A stretch of DNA of 64,000 nt from JABAAI01 sp965261955 (GTDB lineage Bacteria > Spirochaetota > Leptospiria > Leptospirales > Leptonemataceae). Positions 1 through 7,159 of the stretch are shown here, one piece after another (the first letter of the stretch is position 1; each line of letters opens with the position of its first letter). The stretch is from positions 805,232-869,231 of the forward strand of contig CBDHEM010000071.1 in assembly GCA_965261955.1 (NCBI GenBank), written 5' to 3'. A program made the position numbers and the translations under genes. The notes under the pieces are model-generated. The model did not search any database. It was not told the DNA's origin and was given only the letters and a program-made list of their open reading frames with translations.

Positions 1-1017
1 TGCCCTTTTTTTGGCTGCTCGCATACGCTTACCAATAAAAGGTAGCTTATCAAAACAAAAGAGTAACGTACCCGATACCGCCAAAATAGAATAAAAACTA
101 AAAGGTAGGCTCTGAAAGAAAAATGCAATACGATCTTGCTCGGTGGCTAGAAAAGCAACCCCCGGCAAGTACAAAAAAGATTGAATGTAGATGGGCCAAG
201 CATTGAACGCAAGAAGGCATGCTATGGGGGACGCTGTGGAATCTACAATGTAAGAAAGTTCCTCATGACTGATCTTTTGCTTATCAGTGACTGGCTTCAC
301 TGTTGTCCCTACTAAAACAGTGCTGATAGTTCCCCCCTGAAAAAAAACCATTCCTAGTCCCCAAGTGATCAGGCGCGCAGATATAGGACCACGAACAAAA
401 CGACGGGAAAGCCAATTGGCAAAAGCTTGAGCTGCACCTGTACGTGCCCAAAGACCCAGTATCCCCCCTAACAAACACAAATACAATATCAAAACGAGAC
501 TTGCACTTTTACTAGAAAAAGCCGGCAATAAAACTTCACTTATATAATCCATTTTCCCAAGTAAAATAGCACCACTTAGGCTTGCCAAAAATAACGAAAC
601 AAGAGGCTCACGGGTTACCCAGCAAAAGGCTATGGCCACAATGGCTGGTAATAAAGAATAGATACCATAGTGTTTTTTCAAACGCACTTCATAGTAACGC
701 CCTTTTTTTTGTACGATTTCTTTTTCTATGACAGGGACAAGTGCTGGAATGGAAGCATCACCCTGTTCATTATTCAAACGAGCGATTACGCGAGGATGGA
801 GAGAAGATAGCTCGTAAGTTGGCGGGTTTTCTATGAATTGAGTGACACCATCAACTAAATAGTAATCTTTCCCTTCTGCATTTTTTTTTGTTTCAAGGAG
901 AATTTCTTCGAGAATATATTTTGGCCTAATTTGCTTGTGAAGACTAAAGGAAAAAATAACTGTAAGTAAAAAGAGCCAAAAGGCGGGTTTAGATAGGTGT
1001 GTTTGTAATCGTTTCAT
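1..1017 (-). CDS. Na+/H+ antiporter, NhaC family (partial, 3' end outside window)
   Basis: The frame is open for 339 codons from an ATG at 1017-1015 to the window edge, so the C-terminus is missing. An N-terminal membrane segment is followed by a soluble stretch of about 100 residues and then hydrophobic helices. A conserved-looking block around residues 235-275 contains GGTISTVLVGTTVKPVTD and DSTASPIACLLAFNAWPIY, typical of NhaC-type transporters, which exchange sodium for protons across the inner membrane. Its ATG overlaps the lpxA stop codon (ATGA), so the two are probably translationally coupled. The family call rests on recognised motifs; substrate is inferred. Confidence 0.75.
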   Translation of the reverse strand, partial: MKRLQTHLSKPAFWLFLLTVIFSFSLHKQIRPKYILEEILLETKKNAEGKDYYLVDGVTQFIENPPTYELSSLHPRVIARLNNEQGDASIPALVPVIEKEIVQKKGRYYEVRLKKHYGIYSLLPAIVAIAFCWVTREPLVSLFLASLSGAILLGKMDYISEVLLPAFSSKSASLVLILYLCLLGGILGLWARTGAAQAFANWLSRRFVRGPISARLITWGLGMVFFQGGTISTVLVGTTVKPVTDKQKISHEELSYIVDSTASPIACLLAFNAWPIYIQSFLYLPGVAFLATEQDRIAFFFQSLPFSFYSILAVSGTLLFCFDKLPFIGKRMRAAKKRA

Positions 1018-1835
1018 GATAACCTGATTTCTTTTGTAATGATACCCAATTTGGATTTTTCCTCTGCAAAACTCACAAAATATTTTATATGTTCATAAGC
1101 ACTTGTATCCTTCTCACACTCGTCTAGAACTTCCTTTTTAATGGCTTCTATTCTCTTAGGAATCGAAGCATCACGACCATATAGAATGCTATAGGATCGC
1201 TTAATCGCCTTACGAGCCTCAGCAACTATGCCTCCACGCCTTAATCCTATAGTATTTAGACCACAAGCACAAGCTGGAAGTCCTCGAACAAGCGTATATG
1301 GTAGCACATCTTGAGCGACACCTGTCCCACCACCTCCAACCAAAGAATAGGCACCCACACGAGCATGTTGATGGACGGCAACGACGGAAGAAATATACAC
1401 ATGGCTGCCTATACTAGCATGGCCACCGATTATAGCCCCCTGTGTTAAAAGCACGTGGTCTTTTATATGTACATCGTGAGCAACATGCGCCCCCCCCATA
1501 AAGTAATTATGATTTCCAATAACCGTTCCTTTTTCTATAGTTGAACCATGCACCGTGGAAAACTCACGAAAGACATTCCCTTCCCCTATAGCAATAGTAG
1601 AATGAGGACCGTCTTTAAAATTAAAATCTTGCGGAGGCTGCCCAACACTGCAAGAATGAAAAAAATGATTGTTAGAGCCTACGGTTGTATTGCCTTTTAT
1701 ATGCACATGAGAATCAATACGACAATTTTTTCCCAAAGAAACACTAGAAGCAATAATAGAATAGGGACCAATATGTACGCCTTCTTCTAATTTAGCTCCT
1801 TCGTCAACGATAGCTGTAGGATGAATGAAGGTCAT
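1014..1835 (-). CDS. lpxA: Acyl-ACP--UDP-N-acetylglucosamine O-acyltransferase
   Basis: This is the first enzyme of lipid A synthesis, a cytoplasmic trimer that acylates UDP-GlcNAc at the 3-OH. The protein has hexapeptide-repeat rhythm of the left-handed beta helix (HPTAIVDEGAKLEEGVHIGPYS onward in short steps), and the motif GGAHVAHDVHI carries the catalytic histidine equivalent to E. coli His125. A C-terminal helical domain follows (about residues 200-273). The ATG at 1835 is chosen over an in-frame GTG at 1844 because AAGGAG lies 8 nt before the ATG and overlaps the GTG. Length 273 aa is slightly above the usual 262. It indicates capacity for an LPS precursor in a spirochaete. Confidence 0.93.
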   Translation of the reverse strand: MTFIHPTAIVDEGAKLEEGVHIGPYSIIASSVSLGKNCRIDSHVHIKGNTTVGSNNHFFHSCSVGQPPQDFNFKDGPHSTIAIGEGNVFREFSTVHGSTIEKGTVIGNHNYFMGGAHVAHDVHIKDHVLLTQGAIIGGHASIGSHVYISSVVAVHQHARVGAYSLVGGGGTGVAQDVLPYTLVRGLPACACGLNTIGLRRGGIVAEARKAIKRSYSILYGRDASIPKRIEAIKKEVLDECEKDTSAYEHIKYFVSFAEEKSKLGIITKEIRLS

Positions 1836-1909
1836 AATACACACTCCTTACGATATAAAAAGTCTTTTCGAGGAATGGATGGCAGATGTTTTACATACAC
1901 ATCAAAAAG

Positions 1910-2290
1910 TCACGCAAGCACCATTGGATCCCGTATCACCTGTTGAATCTGATTTTGTACACCCACTTGGACAACAATAGGGGCAAAAGACTGTGGGACA
2001 TCTTCTCTTTGAAAATAGCCGTATGACATAACAATAATTAAATCACTTACCTCGCCCATTCTAGCCGCAGCACCATTTAGACAGATAACCCCACTTCCTT
2101 TTTTCCCACTTATTGTGTACGTCTCTATACGAGAACCATTGTTAATATTTACTACCGAAACTTTCTCATAAGGCAATATACTAGCAGCGTCAAGTAACTC
2201 AATATCGACGGTGAGGCTACCTTCATAATTAAGATTCGCTTCCGTAACGGTAGCACGATGTATTTTAGATTTACACAAACAGATCAGCAT
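1910..2290 (-). CDS. panD: Aspartate 1-decarboxylase (pyruvoyl-dependent proenzyme)
   Basis: PanD makes beta-alanine from aspartate for pantothenate and CoenzymeA. The 126-aa protein has the self-cleavage site Gly24-Ser25 in NYEGSL, which generates the pyruvoyl group, and the signature KSKIHRATVTEANLNYEGS. VSVVNINNGSRIETY and GSGVICLNGAAARMG are further family blocks. The start MLICLCKSKIHRA aligns with the usual MLRTMLKSKIHRA. No Shine-Dalgarno is visible, and a TATAAT lies only 4 bp before the ATG, so translation may be leaderless or nearly so. Confidence 0.95.
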   Translation of the reverse strand: MLICLCKSKIHRATVTEANLNYEGSLTVDIELLDAASILPYEKVSVVNINNGSRIETYTISGKKGSGVICLNGAAARMGEVSDLIIVMSYGYFQREDVPQSFAPIVVQVGVQNQIQQVIRDPMVLA

Positions 2291-2328
2291 AATGATTATA
2301 AATCAATTGCCATCACTCTTTTTGTCAA
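2291..2328 (-). promoter_or_regulatory. Possible panD promoter region
   Basis: On the minus strand TATAAT (2300-2295) precedes the panD ATG by 4 bp and TTGACA lies at 2328-2323. The 22-bp spacing is too long for a standard promoter, so only the -10 is convincing. The TTGACA overlaps a divergent TTGTCA on the plus strand. Confidence 0.3.
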
Positions 2329-2352
2329 GTGATTATAGCAAGAGTGTATAAA
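2322..2352 (+). promoter_or_regulatory. Possible promoter upstream of the isolated CRISPR repeat
   Basis: TTGTCA (2322-2327), 19 bp, TATAAA (2347-2352). A start about 7-8 nt downstream would give a transcript with about 25 nt before the simple repeat at 2385, the geometry of a type II-C crRNA. Spacing is suboptimal and this is inference only. Confidence 0.25.
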
Positions 2353-2384
2353 ACCCATGTGATATGTTTACAATATCGGACAGA

Positions 2385-2418
2385 GTTATAGCCCTTATCT
2401 TTTCTGCTAGGCTATATC
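2385..2418 (+). repeat. Isolated simple CRISPR-type repeat (34 bp)
   Basis: It reads GTTATAGCCCTTATC through GGCTATATC and matches the first half of the array repeat, except that two cytosines are missing and it ends in C. It lacks the promoter cassette present in every other copy, so it resembles the ancestral 36-bp type II-C repeat. On its right side it directly abuts, and truncates, a Mu-like protease gene read on the minus strand. Confidence 0.75.
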
Positions 2419-2929
2419 ATATGACTAATCGCTCCCATGTTCAAGCCTCTGGCTACTTTAGGATTTGCCTTAGCGTCAATCTGATAAACGGCATTTATAC
2501 CAGCGGGTCGAGATTTGCTCTCCTCTTCCCACACTGGATTTTTGGCGATACCAATCCAATCAGAAATACTGGGTCTATGATCCGGGTAAATTGTCACTTG
2601 ATTAAACATCCGCAGAGCTTTTTTCAAAACTGCCCCTCTACGAAAGTCTAACCACCAGCCATCTATCAGGACTTTCGAAAGCATGCGAAAGTTATACTCA
2701 GAAAAGTCAGCGCTTGTTTGAATGATGGAGCTAATTTCTTGGTCCCTATCTATGTGAGCTTTCTCTTTGGGAGCTTTTTTTGGGGGATGAGAAGACCACT
2801 ATCGTACAGCACGGCACGGCCTACGCCAGAACGCAGTTCAAAATCTCCACTTTCGTGAATAATGCGGCCATCGCTTAACTCCGCAAAACCATTCGCTGTG
2901 TATTTTATTTCATGTTTTTCTGGCGACAT
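2412..2929 (-). pseudogene. Mu-like phage protease (GpI-type) fragment, frameshifted and truncated
   Basis: Translation starts at an ATG (2929) overlapping the stop of the upstream gene. The first frame (MSPEKHEIKYTANGFAEL...) stops near 2760, and the next frame continues the homologous-looking protein: DGWWLDFRRGAVLKKALRMF, VTIYPDHRPSISDWIGIA, NPVW and INAVYQIDAKANPKVARGL. The switch lies at a C/A homopolymer (around 2785-2795). The protein ends abruptly at GAISHM where the repeat at 2385-2418 begins. The family (Mu gpI-like head maturation protease) is suggested by block order and gene order, not by a search. Confidence 0.5.
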
Positions 2930-3242
2930 TAGCTTTCTCTTTATAATAGAGTTCCTCTGCTAAATCGCGGATATGGTCAGGGAGTTTTTTTAGAGGATAT
3001 TCACCATTGGCAATTTCAGGCGCCCAGTGGGGCCAGCCTTCGCCGTAAACATCATCATCCTCTAAATATTCGCCAAATTGTTTGGCTCTTTTTATATATT
3101 CTTTATCTAAATCTGGATAATAGCCTTTAAGACCTGCAAGGGTCTCAACAGCACTGGTCACTTCAGAGTGATCCTGCTCAAAATCAGTATCAAAATCATT
3201 GATTGAATCTAATACAATTTGTTTTCGCTCTTCTCTTGTCAT
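2910..3242 (-). CDS. Phage-associated hypothetical protein
   Basis: A 110-aa acidic protein with no motif I recognise. Its stop overlaps the start of the protease-like gene downstream, and its ATG overlaps the stop of the nuclease-like fragment upstream (3242). This tight packing is typical of a phage head-gene operon. In Mu-like phages the position between the minor head protein and the protease holds a small gene. Confidence 0.5.
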   Translation of the reverse strand: MTREERKQIVLDSINDFDTDFEQDHSEVTSAVETLAGLKGYYPDLDKEYIKRAKQFGEYLEDDDVYGEGWPHWAPEIANGEYPLKKLPDHIRDLAEELYYKEKANVARKT

Positions 3243-3520
3243 TATAATACTCTTAGATAAGAGTCTGGTATCTTCTCTCTTTGGTGCAAACTATGTATCT
3301 GCATATTGTCATAGCTAACGGTCACAAATGCGCCACTACTTTTTTCATAAAAAGCGAATCGTCGTCCGCCTGTTTTATGATGATATGCATAGATTTTATC
3401 TGGGTTTCGGATTACATTCAAGCTCTTTTTTTCGTAGTCTTGGATCGTATTCCCAAAGGTGTGCCTTGCGGCTCTATTGGCATGATCTTCCAAGCCCTTG
3501 GGTGACCAACGTGCATTTTT
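3242..3520 (-). pseudogene. C-terminal fragment of Mu-like minor head / nuclease-domain protein, cut by a CRISPR repeat
   Basis: The frame is open from the repeat at 3521-3594 down to 3242 without a convincing own start (only a TTG at 3493). Residues NVIRNPDKIYAYHHKTGGRR and FAFYEKSSGAFVTVSYDN resemble the small RNase-like C-terminal domains (barnase/EndoU/RelE-like) found on phage head proteins. Upstream residues KNARWSPKGLEDHANRAARH run straight into the repeat, so the gene has lost its 5' part. Family assignment is tentative. Confidence 0.45.
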
Positions 3521-3594
3521 GTTATAGCCCCCTTATCTTTTCTGCTAGGCTATATACGAAACACTTGACACATAAATTCGTGTCAGGCTATATT
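3521..3594 (+). repeat. Isolated compound CRISPR repeat (74 bp, degenerate)
   Basis: A full 74-bp unit like those of the array, with two differences: CA for CG after TTGACA, and T for the last C. It interrupts phage-like coding sequence on both sides. Degenerate copies are usual at the old (trailer) end of an array, so this suggests the trailer is on the left. Confidence 0.8.
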
Positions 3595-3826
3595 CAATCC
3601 AGTGGCTGTAGCCGTGTGTTTTTCGAGCGTGGTTTAGGGCATGCATGACATACCGCCGGTCTTCCTCTTCCATCTTTTCCTGAATGTACGATTGCTGGTA
3701 TGTTCTTGATTTTAGCTTTTTTGGATGCCTTGAAGCGGTCTCCACCGTTTAACAAAAGAAATTGTGATTCCTTTCCAGTGGCCTGAACGTAAATCGGCTC
3801 TTTTATTTCACCTTTCTTTTTGATCG
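3595..3826 (-). pseudogene. Decayed phage/ParB-like domain remnant
   Basis: One frame encodes KEPIYVQATGKESQFLLLNG followed by GDRFKASKKAKIKNIPAIVH, which resembles the core of ParB/Srx-like domains (LLNGxHRxxAA). Another frame closer to the repeat reads EEDRRYVMHALNHARKTHGY, ending against the repeat at 3594. The frames switch near a purine-rich run (about 3655-3675). It is probably a broken phage gene; the ParB-like assignment is inferred. Confidence 0.35.
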
Positions 3827-4033
3827 AAAGCCAAGTCGCTTTTCGCTAGTCTTCCAGTATTTCTTTTTCGCTTTCGTAGTGAGCTACTTGATGCACATAT
3901 TTGGGATGGTATTTGATTTGTGATAGTGAAAGGTAAGTGATTTTTTCTGATATGAGAACATTGTCAGTAAAAAAAACTGGATTTCTATAAAATCATCTGT
4001 TGACACTATGAGTAATAAATATACCTTTCTTAT

Positions 4034-4303
4034 ATGCAGTTTGAGTTTGATCAAAATAAAAGTCACAGCAACAAAGAAAAGCACGGTATAGACTTTGTTG
4101 AAGGCCAAGCTATTTGGCATAGTGAAGCTGTAACGTTTCCACTCGGAAGAGAAGGGGAACGTAGGAAAGCAGTGGTTGGAACAATAGATGAAGAAATTTG
4201 GTCTGCAATAATTACTATGAGAGGTGAAAAAATTAGAATTATTTCAATCAGAAAAGCGAGGAAAAATGAAAAAGAAAAGTATAACAACGAAAGAACTGGA
4301 TAA
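4034..4303 (+). CDS. brnT: BrnT-type ribonuclease toxin
   Basis: An 89-aa protein with the BrnT pattern: FEFDQNKSHSNKEKHGIDF at the N-terminus, then WHSEAVTFP, and a C-terminal EKIRIISIRKARKNEKEKY. BrnT toxins are RelE-fold ribonucleases that block translation and are neutralised by a DNA-binding BrnA partner. The next gene starts inside this one (38-bp overlap), which is the normal arrangement. TTGACA at 4000-4005 may be part of the promoter. No clear ribosome binding site is seen. It lies among phage remnants between two CRISPR repeats. Confidence 0.8.
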   Translation: MQFEFDQNKSHSNKEKHGIDFVEGQAIWHSEAVTFPLGREGERRKAVVGTIDEEIWSAIITMRGEKIRIISIRKARKNEKEKYNNERTG

Positions 4304-4508
4304 GAAGATTGAAAAGGGCGAAGACTTGGGAGATTATTTTGATACAGAAAATGCAACAGTGCGTGTCAATATAGATTTCCCAACATGGGTAGTTCACTCT
4401 TTGGACGAAGAAGCTCAGCGTAGAGGGATTGCAAGGCAGGCATTAGTTAAGATGTGGCTTACAGACAAGTTAGACAGTCTCAAGCTCAGTAAAAAAAGAA
4501 CTGGGTAA
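4266..4508 (+). CDS. brnA: BrnA-type antitoxin, ribbon-helix-helix
   Basis: The 80-aa protein has a charged N-terminus (TTKELDKKIEKGEDLGDYFD) and a ribbon-helix-helix DNA-binding region, ATVRVNIDFPTWVVHSLDEE, followed by helix AQRRGIARQALVKMWLTDKL. It should bind BrnT and repress the operon. The ATG at 4266 is preferred to an in-frame ATG at 4224 because it lies at the normal BrnT/BrnA overlap and matches the usual length. Confidence 0.78.
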   Translation: MKKKSITTKELDKKIEKGEDLGDYFDTENATVRVNIDFPTWVVHSLDEEAQRRGIARQALVKMWLTDKLDSLKLSKKRTG

Positions 4509-4855
4509 GCCTTATATATCTCTTCTGTATGACCTTCAGCCTGAGATTTAACCAGATGACGAGCATTGCTATTTGATTTACGAGGGCTAAAAAACTATCA
4601 TGAGCTTCCCATAGCACCCAAATTAACTTTACTTTCTGGTGTTTATCATAATTAGTTATGATGTAATTTTCACCTTTAATTGTTGCTAATTGATTTATCG
4701 TAAGACCTAAGTCTTTACATATCTTTACTTCCCACCGTTTGTTGTAGCGGGAAAGATATCCATGCCCAAGCCCCTTTACAAACTTGGGGCAATGCTGTTG
4801 GATAGATTTTTCAATTTTTTCAGATAGATCTCTGGCCACGACTCCAGTAGAAGGA
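4486..4855 (-). pseudogene. Unidentified fragment, open into the first array repeat
   Basis: An open frame of about 120 codons runs from the array edge (4855) to 4486 without a good start: the first candidate is a GTG at 4839, and upstream codons PSTGVV continue into the repeat. Visible sequence includes SEKIEKSIQQHCPKFVKGLG and GLTINQLATIKGENYIITNY, with a hydrophobic C-terminal part. I do not recognise it. Like its neighbours to the left, it appears cut by a CRISPR repeat, and it may be prophage-derived. Confidence 0.35.
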
Positions 4856-4890
4856 GTTATAGCCCCCTTATCTTTTCTGCTAGGCTATAT

Positions 4891-4929
4891 ACGAAACACT
4901 TGACACGTAAATTCGTGTCAGGCTATATC
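4891..4929 (+). promoter_or_regulatory. Promoter cassette inside each array repeat (first copy given)
   Basis: TTGACA at 4900-4905, 18 bp, TATATC at 4924-4929. The palindrome TGACACGTAAATTCGTGTCA overlaps the -35 and the spacer region. The same cassette ends all twelve array repeats and is nearly intact at 3556-3594. Initiation 7-8 nt past the -10 falls 7-8 nt into the 30-bp spacer, leaving about 23 nt of guide, which fits type II-C crRNAs that start at repeat-borne promoters. Confidence 0.75.
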
Positions 4930-5307
4930 GAACCAGATCATTGAGAGCAGTAGACCATGGTTATAGCCCCCTTATCTTTTCTGCTAGGCTATATACGAAA
5001 CACTTGACACGTAAATTCGTGTCAGGCTATATCGGGGACTGTACGTGTAACGACAATCATTCAGTTATAGCCCCCTTATCTTTTCTGCTAGGCTATATAC
5101 GAAACACTTGACACGTAAATTCGTGTCAGGCTATATCTGTCTATTCGTCTTGTATAGTCTGTCCATGGTTATAGCCCCCTTATCTTTTCTGCTAGGCTAT
5201 ATACGAAACACTTGACACGTAAATTCGTGTCAGGCTATATCATGAGGATCAAGATGCAGAGGTGGCATACCGTTATAGCCCCCTTATCTTTTCTGCTAGG
5301 CTATATA

Positions 5308-6841
5308 GTCAGCCTTGAAAAACCAGAATACTATGGATATTTCGCATTTATAAGCTATTCTGAAGTAAAAAGTAGTACCCATAATCGCAAGGTTTTGCGA
5401 AAAGGTGTTCAAAAGCTTGTGTTTTTCAAGCATTATTTTTCAGAGGTTCCCTATGTTAGCTCAAAAAAAAAATGATTATCAAAGAGACTTGTTTAAGACG
5501 AATTTGGAAGGTATGCTCAATCATAATGAGCCCTTATTTCGTTTAGCTCAGAAAATAGATTGGGAAAAGTTTGATACTGAATTTGGTAAACTCTATTGTC
5601 CTGACAACGGCCGTCCAGCCAAGTTAACCCGCTTGATGGTAGGACTGCATTACTTAAAAGCCACATTTAATGAAAGTGATGAAAGTGTTTTAGATAAATG
5701 GGTTCAAAATGTCTATTGGCAATACTTTTGCGGATACCAAGAATTCCAGCAGGAAGCTCCTTGTGATCACAGCACATTAAGCAGATGGCGTAAGCGTATA
5801 AAATCTAAAGGGAGGGATAGAAAAGCTTTTAGAAGAAACAATTCGTTGTGCTCTTTCTAATAAATTACTGCGTAGACATCATGTCCAAAAAGTAAATGTA
5901 GATACAACAGTTCAGGAAAAGGCCATTACATATCCAACAGATGGTAAACTATATTTTAAAGCTTTACAATATTTATCAGAACTGGCTAAGAGAAATAATA
6001 TTCGTCTTCGCCAAAGTTATTCTCGTTTATCTAAAAAGTCATTATTAATGCAGAACCGATACTTTAGAGGACGTAAATACAGACTTGCAAGGCGTGAGCA
6101 AAAGAGCTTAAAAACCTATTTTGGCCGTGTTTTACGGGATGTAGAGCGTAAATTGCATTCTATGAATTTACATAAAAATTATGAATCTTCTTTGTGTCTT
6201 CTTCACCGTCTTTACGATCAAACCAAGGATAGCAAAAACAAAGTTTATAGTTTACATGCGCCGGAAGTAGAATGCATCTCTAAAGGGAAAACACATAAGA
6301 AGTATGAATTTGGATGTAAGGCGAGTTACGTAACAAGTAGTCAAGGTAACTTTGTTTTAGGCGCGATGGCAAAACACGGTAATCCTTTTGATGGGCATAC
6401 ATTACCATCGGCCATACGGATCGCCTATAGAACAGGTAGAAAGGTTTTTACCCAATTCATTAAGCGTAGAAGAAGTTTTTGTGGATAGAGGTTATAGAGG
6501 AGCGAAAGTTAAAGATGGGATAACAGTTCACATTGTTGGCGCGAAGAGGAAGAAAAAAATGAAACGTAGTTTACGTAAGTGGATGAAAAGAAGAGCAGCC
6601 ATTGAACCCATCATTGGTCACATGAAGAATGTATGATTGAGGTGTACGAAGAAATCACCTCTTAACGCAAGAAGGTGATAAGATGTATGCGGTTTTACTA
6701 GGTGCTGGCTTTAATATGAGAAAATTGCTAAAAGCTTTTTCTTGGCTTAAATTTATTCCGCAATATCTGACTGATTTTTCCTTAAAAAAGCAAGTATGGG
6801 TTATGGCATTTTCTTAATATAGTGCCTTTTTCAAGCTTAAC
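5308..6841 (+). mobile_element. IS5-like insertion sequence, copy 1 (inactive)
   Basis: Imperfect terminal inverted repeats: left GTCAGCCTTGAAAAA, right (reverse complement) GTTAAGCTTGAAAAA. It is flanked by TATATA on both sides (5302-5307 and 6842-6847), taken as the target duplication. It sits between the canonical half and the promoter half of the array repeat at 5272. It is 21 bp longer than the intact copy at 9108: a 13-bp and two 4-bp insertions break the transposase. Confidence 0.85.
5453..6817 (+). pseudogene. IS5-like DDE transposase, copy 1 (three frame-breaking insertions)
   Basis: Starts at the same ATG (MLAQKKNDYQRDLF) as the intact copy. A 4-bp insertion near 5815 shifts the frame after about 120 residues. 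A 13-bp insertion (CGGATCGCCTATA, near 6416) and another 4-bp insertion near 6630 add further shifts. The three acidic catalytic residues end up in separate frames, so this copy cannot make transposase. Confidence 0.85.
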
Positions 6842-6885
6842 TATATACGAAACACTTGACACGTAAATTCGTGTCAGGCTATATC
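6842..6885 (+). promoter_or_regulatory. Promoter half of the array repeat split by IS copy 1
   Basis: After the IS, the complete cassette (TTGACA to TATATC) is restored and directly precedes spacer 6886-6915, so this spacer should still be transcribed. The canonical half at 5272-5307 is also complete, so the preceding spacer keeps its tracrRNA-pairing segment. Confidence 0.7.
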
Positions 6886-7159
6886 ACTTTTTACCGTTTC
6901 ATAAACCACTTTTTGGTTATAGCCCCCTTATCTTTTCTGCTAGGCTATATACGAAACACTTGACACGTAAATTCGTGTCAGGCTATATCACTTCTAACTT
7001 TCACCCCTGTTACAATTCCGTTATAGCCCCCTTATCTTTTCTGCTAGGCTATATACGAAACACTTGACACGTAAATTCGTGTCAGGCTATATCCGCTAAC
7101 GGAGACTTCGCCACCTGTGAGGTGTTATAGCCCCCTTATCTTTTCTGCTAGGCTATATA

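Noticed and set aside
5212..5475. Short frames starting MTRKFVSGYI across array repeats and IS ends
   Set aside because: They begin inside the promoter cassette, cross spacers and repeats, and have no homology-like content.
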